Positions 21,827-32,270 of a stretch of 64,000 bases of DNA are shown piece by piece. Source of the stretch: Bidens hawaiensis. Lineage: Eukaryota; Streptophyta; Magnoliopsida; Asterales; Asteraceae. A program made the position numbers and the translations under genes. A model generated the notes under the pieces. It was not told the DNA's origin. It made no database searches and saw only the letters and a list, made by a program, of their open reading frames with translations. The stretch lies in contig JAIQDT010001655.1 in NCBI GenBank assembly GCA_021521415.1, positions 472,891-536,890 of the forward strand. Reading direction: 5' to 3'. Each line of letters opens with the position of its first letter. Within the stretch, counting starts at the first letter, position 1.

Positions 21827-22953
21827 CAAAGGATCTGATACAATAACCCCTAATCGTACATTACGTACGCGACTCGCATCCCATCGATTTGAAATAACAC
21901 GCGGTGGCAATATTGTAATTTTCATCAAATCTGATTCGTTGCTCCCATCGATTCCGTCCACCTTCAACATGACCACTCATCAATCCGTCACCATCCAACG
22001 ATTCTGTCCACCGTCCACCATCCATTGATTCCGTCCACCGTACACCATCTTCCTCCGCCACGACTTGTTCATAGGTCAGTTGATAAAATTGATCAATTGA
22101 AATTGAAATTGTTGAACTAATCGATCAATTAAACTTTGAAATTGGTCCATTTAATCATCAATTTGAAGTTTCAATTGATAAATTTTGAGTTTTGAGTGAT
22201 GGGTTTTAACTGAACGTTTAAAGTTTTAAGCGCCATTTGCCGAAACCCAGTTGCAGACACTCATATTTTGTTCATATGATCGAATAAATGATCAAATTAA
22301 CGGTCGATTAATAATTGATTGATGATTACGAGATTATATGGAGTGATTTCAGTTTTCAATTTCGGTTGTTAGTTTAGAAGTTATGTTTAGAAGTTCTGAA
22401 CTTCTAAACTTTTTTGAACACCCAGAACTTCTTAGAACGTTTAAAGATGTTCATTGTTTTTTGAACACCCAGAACTTCTTAGAACGTTTAAAGATGCTCT
22501 TTTTTGTAAGAACTTTTAAAGGTCTTCAGTTTTGTTTCAGAACGTTTAAACATAATATTTTGAACCCTAATCAGAGCTCGATTGAGTGCATTATTTTTGC
22601 AATTCCATAATCGATTGATGAATCTAAATACTTCTACACATCAATTCAATTGATTAAATCATCATTTTTTTTATCAATTTTGAAGATTTCTTGATGTTCA
22701 ACGACGTTCAATTTTGATTTGGTTTTTGACTAAGAGATTTCATACTTTAAGCTTTGATTAGAGTTTAGAAATTGGATTAGATTGAGCGAAAAGTTCCGAA
22801 TTTGGATCAGAGTTGATTTATAATCGATGAATTTTGATCGCGAACTACTGTTGGGTTATTTACGAAATTGCCACCGCGCGTTTTTTAATCAAACGCTCTG
22901 GAATGTCGCGTACCTAATGTACGATAAGCCATTATTGTATGTTAACTCACCCC
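21827..22953. mobile_element. TA-flanked inverted-repeat element (unclassified)
   Basis: Imperfect inverted termini of about 85 bp share ATACAATAA, ATCGTACATTA.GTACGCGAC and ACGCG.TGGCAA motifs, and both ends abut (TA)n. The 1.1-kb interior is AT-rich without a transposase; it holds a 47-bp tandem duplication. Probably a non-autonomous DNA transposon; I cannot name the superfamily with certainty. Confidence 0.65.
22411..22504. repeat. 47-bp tandem duplication
   Basis: Two near-perfect copies of TTTTTGAACACCCAGAACTT followed by CTTAGAACGTTTAAAGATG inside the inverted-repeat element. Confidence 0.9.
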
Positions 22954-23564
22954 TATATATATATATATAAGCAATGATATAATAAGAAGTAGGCTTTTCC
23001 TAAGAAGTATCAGAAGTGTGTTTTCACCAGTAAATCAAATAAAACACACTGCGCAATAAACACACCGCATAATAAACACACTTTCTATATCCATAATAAG
23101 ATCAACATATCTAATGCACAAAATTATTTCTTGTAAGGCCCCGTTACCGGTGCCCTACAATTGGTCGTTGGATTTACTCATTAACATAGTTTTAAATATC
23201 AGAGTTAATAAAAACATTCGCGGAATATTAAAAACACTCAAACCATTACATTACATAACCATATTTCTTGTCTTAACGAGCATTCCAATCATTTAAGATA
23301 AAACATTGTCTTTAAAATAACATAACATTTCCTGGAGATGCCAGCTTCATCAAGTCCATGTCATGTGTCTCCCCTCAAGCGATCTTCCTCAATCTACTCA
23401 CCTGCGAGCATACTAAAGGTCAGATACGCTGAGTAAGTTCTAATTAATCATACAACATACAATCTGTTCTCATACTTGCACACGAGCCCGAAGGTGTGTA
23501 TGTTATTCATACCTTGCTTTACATACATAACTATCCATACTACTTAAAGAGCCTTCCGCCCTAT

Positions 23565-23760
23565 AACCTCACAGATATTAGAAGGGTCTGGTCCCCAACA
23601 TCACAGATATTATTAGGGTCTGGTCCCTACCATCACAGATATCATAAGGGTCTGGTCCCTATCCTCACAGATATTATTAGGGTCTGGTCCCTATCCTTAT
23701 AGATATTATTAGGGTCTGGTCCCTATCCTCACAGATATTATTGGGGTCTGGTCCCCTTTA
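23565..23760 (-). repeat. 33-bp LTR minisatellite, about 6 units
   Basis: Units CACAGATATTATTAGGGTCT with GGTCCCTATCCT spacers; sister array at 31015-31205 in the other LTR of G4. Confidence 0.9.
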
Positions 23761-24519
23761 ATTCATGCTACTGTAACATACCTGTCTTTTACATATTTTC
23801 CTTGACAATACGTGAAATCTCCGAAGAGCGTTCACAATCCGTCAACATATCATACTTACCTCGTACTTATTCAACCATACATCATTTATACATCATATAT
23901 ATTCATACGTACATAATTCATACATCATATATATCAATCATAACTTTAACTACCACCTGACGGTACATGCAATATCCGAAGATCGTTCACGCACCGTCAA
24001 GCAATCATCATTCATACATCATACGAAGCATACACTTACCACTTAAGGTAAGTGTATTAACTATCACATCGAGTATGCACACAGCCCCGAAAACATAACA
24101 AGGAAGTGGAGCTAGAAACTCACTGAATGCGGTTACGTTCACCGTTAATAGTTATTCCCTTCTTTAGTTGTGCACGACTAACTGTATAATAATTACACGT
24201 ATCAATTATCTATCGATACCCATATCGCATTTCTAGTTTAATTATAACCCTTAATGAATGGGGTCCGGGGGCAGCGCCCCTGGCAGCGGGGTTCTAGGGT
24301 CGGCAGCCCCTAGCAGGGTCCAAGGGACAGAGCCCCTGGCTGGGGTCGAGCTGCCAGGTCAGCTTGGAAAAATTTTATTTCCAACAACTGTCTTATCACA
24401 TTTTCCATTAGAATTTTTGAATCATTAATTAATTTGCTAACTTAAAAGTACAAGGGCTTCTTTGTAATTAAATCATTCTTATTCTAAATCCCGGGCCATT
24501 CAGTCATTTTGTTGAACTT

Positions 24520-25090
24520 CTAGTTCGTTACACTTCTCTTAACGAATTGGGTTATCATAACGAACTGGTCCTTGTAACGAATTGGACCTTATAACCAATT
24601 GGTCCCTTGACGAATCAGTCCACATAACGAACTTGTCAATATAACGAATCAGTTCATATAACAAATCATTCCATATAACGAATCAATCCAGGTAACGAAT
24701 TAAGCCTAATTAAGATTTTAAATTATTATTTTATTCACCATCACATTTTCTATAACGAATTAAGCCTAATTCGTTATCACATCATAGTCTAATTCGTTAT
24801 CTAGCACCTGATCTGATTCGTTATCTTTCCTTAGCTGATTCGTTATACTAGTTCGTCCTCTTTCATAACGAATTGGACCTTCATGACGAACTGGTCTTTT
24901 AACGAACTGAACCCTTAACGAACTGGGGTTCATTCGTCAGTTCTCTCTTAATGAACTGCTTAACGAATTGGAGCTTCTTCGTTACTTATCCTTAACGAAT
25001 TGCTTCTAGTTCGTTACTTCCTCTCAACGAAATGGATTAACGAATTTCCTTCTTGTTCGTTAAGTCACCGCTAACGAATTAGGGTTAGGT
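24520..25090. repeat. AACGAATT/AACGAACTGG array in G4 3' LTR
   Basis: More than twenty short motifs TAACGAATT, AACGAACTGG and their complements TTCGTTA at 12-20-bp spacing in both orientations. Related arrays lie at 31965-32260 and 32920-33305. Confidence 0.8.
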
Positions 25091-25737
25091 CAGAATGTCA
25101 GAGAACATTCTCTGACATCCTTACCTCGTACACCCAACTCCAGCGCCGCCTTCGCCGGAAAACAGGGATATCGCTGGAAAAACGATATCTCAGCTGTTTC
25201 ACCACCGTTTTCATTGTTTTTCGTCCCGTTCGATCCAGATCTGAGCTAGGGTGACCCCTAAGCTCATCTTAGGTTCGGTTTATACCCGATTCCACCCGGA
25301 TCTCATGACTCTAATGGGTTTAACGGTGTCGGCTCGTCGTTTCATGACTATCTAACGGGTTTGAGTATAAACAACATCATACTATCATTACCTCGGGTCG
25401 GAAATCAATTCTTCTTCTATTTCGGATAGAGAGATAAGGTATGATGAGAGAGAGCTAAGTGTGTGTTTTGGTGGTGTATGGAATATGAGAAATGAAGGAT
25501 TAAATGGTGATTTAAAGTTTATATGATTATGGATCATGGGCTTAGGCCCATGGTCCTTCCCTCTTTCCTTCATAACCCAAGTCCATAACTCATATCCATT
25601 ACCCAACACTTGCCCGACCCATACCAAATCCTACTCTATTTAATTATTTCCCGTTAACCCGAGTAAACTTTCCCTCAAATATTAAATAATTTAATTAATA
25701 TTATTTTGGAAATTTCGGGATGTTACAATTTGGTCTG

Positions 25738-25775
25738 TATGTTGGGATCTAGGGGTCACGGGTTCGAACCTGGCC
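25738..25775 (+). other. tRNA-like B-box module
   Basis: GGTTCGAACC at 25761-25770 is a perfect polymerase III B-box / T-arm core, preceded by a weakened D-arm-like TATGTTGGGATCTAGGGG. Shared with 38065-38110, 50111-50158 and 56941-57012. Confidence 0.5.
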
Positions 25776-26451
25776 ACCTGAATTTTTATGTCTTACTTTC
25801 TTTTTATTACTTTTTAATTGATTATTATAATTAATTTTATTAATTATTAGATAAACATTATTTTATTAAAACCGACATCTTGGAGTTATGTTTCGTGTCA
25901 AACCTCGTTAAAAGTTTTCGTTTATATATATATATATATATTATAAGCATATTTTTAATAATAATAAATCATCATTATTTTTTATATAAAACCCGACACC
26001 ATCATTGAGGATGCTTGTCGTTGAACGTCTTTATAAACTTACTTATATTTATTATGTATATATATAGAGTATATATATACTAAACGTTTTAAATAGATTT
26101 TCTTTAAAAGATTTAAACAAAATATTTATTTATACTTTACTACATATCATAACTAACTAATTATACTTTATTATTATAAATAGCTATTTATTTATATATT
26201 ATTATTTTATTTATTCAAATAATGAAAAGTATATCTCACTTTATATTTAATTAAATTATTTTATTTAATTTATATATTTGATCATTTATTTATTTAGATT
26301 ATATTATGATTTTATTATTTCAAGCATATCTTATATTATTTAAACTACTTAAATATTTAATTATATATTTTGTTAGGAATAATTATTGGTGAATTTATAA
26401 TTAATAAGACTACTGATTCTAATTATATAAATCAATCGTTCAAATCTATAA

Positions 26452-27855
26452 GACAGAATTACAAATTTTGTCCTTTAAAAAAAGCTAAATTACGGTTCGT
26501 GTCGTTTTTTTAGTTTCTTTGCAGGCGGTGTACTTTAAACATTTTTTTTCTACACGTTATGTCCTTTACGCTAACTGGGTTATAAAAACCCAGTTAAATA
26601 CCCTCACGTGAGGCGCATGTGAGGGCATTTTTGTCTTTTCGTCTATACATAATAAAAAAATATAAAACTCTTTCTCTCTCTCATATCAAACTATACTCTC
26701 TCTCCCTGCTTCTCTTTCTTTCTTAATCAACCACCACCATCCACCCCCACACCAGCCCCAATCCAACCTCCGGCAACCACTACCGGCGAGCTGGAGATCT
26801 TGATTTTCCGGCGAGCACAAAGCAGATCTGAAACCACCATTCCACCACCGTCCACCCAATCGCCGTCCTCTAACAACACACCCCACCTCCTACTTACCAT
26901 CAACCACCATCACCCCCACTTGCCGCCACCGCCAGGCCTACTGGTTCGTCACCACACTTACTAACATCCTCATCCCCAAATCTAAACCCTACACCCACCG
27001 TCACATGTTATCATGTGGCTGCACTGCCGTTTTCGGTTTCCTTTATCGCCGGAACCCTATATCCACTATCAAGACGATAAGTGGGATTCCGGCGAGTTGG
27101 AGTTCGCCGGAGTTGGTTATTAAAAGGGATGATGATGCGTTGACTGGTGAGTCAACGTTGACTGACCAGATAGTAGTTGTGTGTTTGGTGGGTATGGTGA
27201 GGTTGAAGTAGTAGACGGAGAAGATGAAGTGGTTGCCGAAATTTGGTGACGGTAAGAAGCCGGCGGCGAAGATGGAGTTGTTGGATTTTATGAACTGGGT
27301 ATCAATTGGTTTTGAGTTTTGTTGCTGTTTTGAGATTATAATTGTGTTTGTTTGTTTGTAGAAGAACAATTGTTTGGACTAATCGTTTCTGGGTTTTTGA
27401 TTTTATGAAATGGGTATTTGATTGTTTTGAATTTTTACTGCTGTTTTGAGATTTATTTTGTGTTAATTTTGTGCTTGTTTGTGGTGGTGGTGGGTTGAAT
27501 GGAATCTGTAACGAGATGGCTGGAATTTATGGTGGCCGGAATTTATGATGATGGTGGTGGCCTGAATTTATGGTGATGGTGGTGGCTTAGAGAGAAAGAA
27601 GGGGAATGTATTTTATATATATATATATATATATTTTCTTTTCTTTTTTTAAATTTAATGATACATTAAAATTACAATTATGCCCATCACATGTCTGGCA
27701 CATGTCATACTTACCTGAGTTTTTCCAACCCAGTTAGCGTAAAGGACATAACGTGCAGAACAAAAAAAGTTTAAAGTACACCGCCTGCAAGGAAACTAAA
27801 AAAAGGACACGAACCATAATTTGTGTTTTTTAAGGAAAAAAATTGTAATTCTGTC
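26452..27855. mobile_element. Mutator-like element with long inverted repeats
   Basis: Ends GACAGAATTAC and GTAATTCTGTC, inverted repeats of about 145 bp (26452-26597 and 27712-27855; shared segment GCAGGCGGTGTACTTTAAAC), and a perfect 9-bp target duplication AATCTATAA (26443-26451, 27856-27864), diagnostic of Mutator-like elements. The interior has GC-rich, CCACCA-rich stretches at 26735-27000 and a 27040-27300 segment with short open frames, which could be captured host gene fragments (Pack-MULE); I do not recognise the source, and no MURA transposase is present. Confidence 0.92.
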
Positions 27856-28038
27856 AATCTATAATATAATAATCATAATCATAACTCAAATCCCATCGAA
27901 ATCTTAATTCATCAAATCATGTTATGTCTTTATAGTTAATTCATATTAATATTATATAATAGGAATCCTTGACGGTGTATTCCGAAGGGTTCGTCTTTCT
28001 CACCATCATCCTCAGTTATATTTTGTTCATCCGATCAG

Positions 28039-28512
28039 GTGAGTATTTCACTCCCCTCTTTTTACTTATTTTTAACCTTTTTGGGGACATATGCGTTATA
28101 TTTATTTTATTACTATATATTACTCAACTTGCAACTGTTGTCACTTGTGTTTAACAATTTATACCTTACTTGTTTATGTGCTTACTTGCTTTATATGCTT
28201 CCGCATTCGGAGAGGTCCAAAATAATCTCAGTCTAGTATGACCATACGACCGTCGTAGTGGCCGGCGTCCGACGCATTGACAATGGTTTCACCGACACCT
28301 CATTTTTGGTAACCAATGCCCATTCGCATGGCAGCGGTTTAGCCCTTTCTTTATGGTTTGATTGATTTGTTTATATGCTTGGTTAAATTGCTTATCACTC
28401 GACACAGTCTGCTCTCTTATTTATTTATTATTATATAAAATCATGAAAATCTGGTGTTTTACTCACTCAACCTTGTGTTGACAAAACTATTTTATTTTCA
28501 ACGCATATGCAG
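28039..28512 (+). other. Intron-like segment in family-2 LTR fragment
   Basis: Donor GATCAG|GTGAGT at 28038/28039 and acceptor GCATATGCAG ending 28512, 474 nt, with the conserved GTTTTACTCACTCAAC about 40 nt upstream of the acceptor as candidate branch region. Confidence 0.5.
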
Positions 28513-28753
28513 GTCATCGTATGATGTAGTTGAAGTTAGAAGATCGTTTAAGGACTTATGCTAGAAGAAATTCAATGAGACAATTAAATTTATGAACTTT
28601 ATTTGTGTTTGTTTTGAGGTATTGTAATGAATAATTGTTTATTTGAAATTATTAAATAGATATTGAAACTTATAATGTTGCATGATAGTAACCTTGTGAG
28701 CTATGACAATCAGATCACGCCCCGACATTTCCGTCTTAGGTTGGGGTGTGACA

Positions 28754-30125
28754 AAACTTCTATTCGCACCCGCATCAAATAATACTGAAGTAGAAATACC
28801 ATTTACTAAGAACGTACCGGTCACAACATCAAAATTCTGTCTGACTTGTTCCGGGGTCAGCATGTAGGCTCTTGTCCTCGGCCTCGCTTGATCAGCATCT
28901 TTCTTTTCACTTCCTCCAGCTTCACCTTCGGTGCACTCTCTTGCTGTATGGCCTGTTTTGCCATATTTGTAACATGCTAGCTTCGCACCACACTCATTGG
29001 CATAATGCCCCACCTTCACACACTTGTAACATGCATTAGACCCCATCCTGCATTTCCCACCATGAGCCTTTCCACATTGGCTACAAACATCAAAAATCTG
29101 ACTCCACTTGCACTCACCACCGTGCGTCTTTCCGCAGATCTTGCACGACCACTTCTCCCAAACTCTCGACTGCTTATTCTTGGGGTTCCACAACTGAGTA
29201 CCGGGTCATTTAGCAGGAGCGACCCACTTCTTATCCTTCCTTTCTTTCACTACTACCTCTTCTGTCGACAAGTCATCATAAACCATTTCTGCCAACCCTA
29301 TAGCAGAATCAAAATTACCCGGTCTACCAGTCTTGACCAAGACGCGAACATTCTGCGGCAATCCCCTAAGGTAACACTTGATCCGCTTGGCCTCAGTGTT
29401 CACCATGCCTGGAACCAACCTTGACATACGGTTGAATTCAGTGGTGTATTCGCGGTGTGTCATCTTACCCGCTTTCAGACTCAGAAATTTCATTTCAACC
29501 CTTTCAACCTCAGCATCCGTACAGAATCGCTTCATCACTAACTCCTTCAGACCATCCCATCTCAAAGCCTTGATCTCTTCTCGACTCTTCCTCTGCTCAA
29601 CCGACTCCCACCAGTACATTGCTTCTTCACCGAATGACTGAGTAGCGTAACCCACAACCTGGTCGGGACGGCACTCGCTAATTCGGATAATCTTGTCCAT
29701 CGCGGTTATCCATTGGAGAGTAGTGATTGCGTCTCCCAAGCCAGTTAGCTTTGGCGGATCACAGCCCTTGAAGGACTTGTAGTTGCATCCGCCTAAGTCT
29801 CTTTTCCTATTATCGACTTTTACCGACTTAACCACACTTGATTCCTCTTTCTCCTCCTCATCATCCTTCTTACTTTTTTCCCCAGACTTCTCAGTAGACT
29901 TTTCGGGATTCATGTTTTTCACAGTAGTTGCTACCGCTTGAGCAATGGCAGTTTGAATTGCGGGATCCAGTTGAACACCTTCGTTGTTACTCGGATTTCG
30001 ACCAGCTGCACTTCCTTCGCCTTATTGTTAGTGGCTGCCTCTACTGACGGTTCTCGGACAGCGCGTGGTCTACCACGACGTCCCACACATCCTCCCCTTC
30101 CAGCAGCTTTCTTAGCTCCAGCCAT
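28754..30125 (-). pseudogene. G4 Gypsy gag and start of protease
   Basis: Starts at ATG 30125-30123 (MAGAKKAAGRGG), basic N-terminus; a frameshift near 29990 leads into MKNMNPEKSTEKSG (from 29922) and the complete gag domain YKSFKGCDPPKLTGLGDAIT ... MSRLVPGMVNTEAKRIKCYL. A TGA at 29206-29208 interrupts it. Then follow two compact CX2CX3HX3C modules (CKICGKTHGGEC, CSQCGKAHGGKC), the knuckle CYKCVKVGHYANEC, a second knuckle with Tyr for its second Cys (CYKYGKTGHTAREC), and the protease entry VLFDAGANRSFV at about 28765-28800, where DAGA stands for the usual DTGA/DSGA. The reading is cut at 28754 by the foreign LTR fragment. Nearly complete Gag, but one frameshift and one stop. Confidence 0.9.
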
Positions 30126-30560
30126 ACGTATTCTATAAGGAAATACAAACGTCATCACTTAAGGAACCATTTAGTACAAGGATAGTAAGGCTAACAGCTA
30201 ATAATATTGGCCAGCTGTGATTAGCTGATCACGTTATCCTCCGTGTCCTATACACTTCCCTTTGTGAGTCCACTTGTGCTAGTTCTACTTCTAACAGTTA
30301 GACAATCAAACAATTCATATCATCATATACTCCTATCCCTAGCAATTAATCTAGCATTCATACATTCTTTATTTAGCAATTATGCAAACATTCATTCGTC
30401 TTTCTACTTTCCATGTGAAATTAATCACATAATTTACCTTTACTTAGCTTGCTTGAGTGACACATGGCATTCTCGTACTGGCATCTTCTTTCTTTTCTTT
30501 CTTTAATCCCATTCTCTGTTCGAGTCTAAGTATGTAGGATGCTTAAATCTCTCGAACTTT

Positions 30561-30574
30561 GCTCTTATACCAAC
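30561..30574 (-). other. tRNA-Met primer binding site of G4
   Basis: GCTCTTATACCAAC (minus GTTGGTATAAGAGC) adjoins the LTR end at 30576, one base off the canonical site. Confidence 0.85.
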
Positions 30575-32270
30575 TTGTAAGGCCCCGTTACCGGTGCCCG
30601 ACAATTGGTCATTGTATTTACTCATTAACATAGTTCTAAATATCATAGTTAATAAAAACATTCGCGGAATATTAAAAACACTCAAACCATTACATTACAT
30701 AACCATATTTCTTGTCTTAACGAGCATTCCAAATCATTTAACATAAAACATTGTCTTTAAAATAACATAACATTTCCTTGAGATGCCAGCTTCTTCAAGT
30801 ACATGCCATGTGCCTCCCCTTAAGCGATCTTCCTCATTCTACTCACCTGCGTGCGTACTAAAAGTAAGCTACGCTGAGTGAATTCTAATTAATCATACAA
30901 CATACAATCTGTTCTCATACTTGCACACGAGCCCGAATGTGTGTACGTTATTCATACCTTGCTTTACATACCTAACTATCCATACTACTTAAAGAGCCTT
31001 CCGCCCAATAACCTCACAGATATTATAAGGTTCTGGTCCCCAACATCACATATATTATTAGGGTCTAGTCCCTACCATCACAGATATCATAAGGGTCTAG
31101 TCCCCATCCTCACAGATATTATTAGGGACTGGTCCCTGTCCTCACAAATATTATTAGGGTCTGGTCCCTATCCTCACAGATATTATTGGGGTCTGGTCCC
31201 CTTTAATTCATGCTACTGTAACATACCTGCCTTTTACTATTATCTTGACAATACATGCAATCCCCGAAGAGCGTTCACGTACCGCAACATATCATACTTA
31301 CCTCGTACTTATTCATTCATACATCATTTATACATCATATATATTCATACGTACATCCTTCATACATCCTATATATTAATCATAACTTTAACTACCACCT
31401 GACAGTACATGCAATATCCGAAGATCGTTCACGCACCGCCAAGCAATCATCATTCATACATCATACTAATCATACACTTACCACTTAAGGTATCTGTATT
31501 AATTATGACATTGAGTATGCACACAGCCCCGAAAATATAACAAGGAAGTGGGGCTAGAAACTCACCTGAACGGGGATACGTTCACCGTTAATAGTTATTC
31601 CCTTCTTTAGCTGTGCACGACTAATTGTATAACAATTACACGTATCAATTATCTATCAATACCCATATCGCATTTCTAGTTTAATTATAACCTCAACGAA
31701 CGGGGGTCCAGGGGCAGCGCCCCCAGCAGCGGGGTTCTAGGGGCAGCAGCCCTAGCAGGGTCCAAGGGACAGAGCCCCTGGCTGGGGTCGAGCTGCCAGG
31801 TCAGCTTGGAAAAAATTTATTTCCAACAACTATCTTATCACATTTTCCATTATAATTTTTGAATCATTAATTAATTTCCTGACTTAAAAGTTCAAGGGCT
31901 TCTTTGTAATTAAATCATTCTTTTTCTAAGTCCAGGGACCATTTTGTCATTTTTTTGAACTTCTAGTTCGTTACACTGCTCTTAACGAATTGGGTTATTA
32001 TAACGAACTGGTCCTTGTAACGAATTGGACCTTATAAAGAATTGGTCCCTTGACGAATCAGTCCACATAACGAACCAGTCCATATAACAAATCAGTGCAT
32101 ATAACAATACAGTCTAGGTAACGAATTGGACTTTCTAATTCGTTATCTCTTTAACAAACGGTCATAGCGAATCGGGGATAATTCGTTATCCTTTTCCATA
32201 GCGAACTGGGACCCGAAGTAAGGCTAGTTTGATAAGATTCCACTAACGAATCCCTTGACGAATCACCTCT

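Larger units (their letters stand above)
23132..25727 (-). repeat. G4 3' LTR
   Basis: 2596 bp, TGTAAGGCCCCGTTACCGGT to TTTCGGGATGTTACA. Contains the 33-bp minisatellite (23565-23760), paired hairpins (23801-23844, 23958-23999), the GC-rich block (24262-24365), an AACGAA array (24520-25090) and the promoter-like CATGGGCTTAGGCCCATG palindrome (25535-25552). Confidence 0.9.
25728..28753 (+). mobile_element. Truncated family-2 LTR inside G4
   Basis: It corresponds to roughly the last 1.6 kb of the family-2 LTR (compare 50125-51834): tRNA-like box, (TA)n at 25924-25941, donor CAGGTGAGTA, and end GGTTGGGGTGTGACA at 28753. Its first kilobase is missing and it starts exactly where the G4 3' LTR stops, so a deletion has joined two elements. 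A Mutator-like element is inserted in it. Confidence 0.8.

Noticed and set aside
23565..23760. CRISPR-like regular repeats with spacers
   Set aside because: Eukaryotic LTR minisatellite: spacers are themselves near-identical, and the arrays sit inside LTRs bounded by target duplications.
23127..25735. Solo LTR at 23132-25727
   Set aside because: The sequence after 25727 does not repeat TTTCT; the matching duplication is at 35145, so this is the 3' LTR of the full G4 element.
27005..27369. Frame containing DALTGES as a P-type ATPase fragment
   Set aside because: Only a seven-residue resemblance without the surrounding conserved ATPase sequence; treated as unidentified interior of the Mutator-like element.
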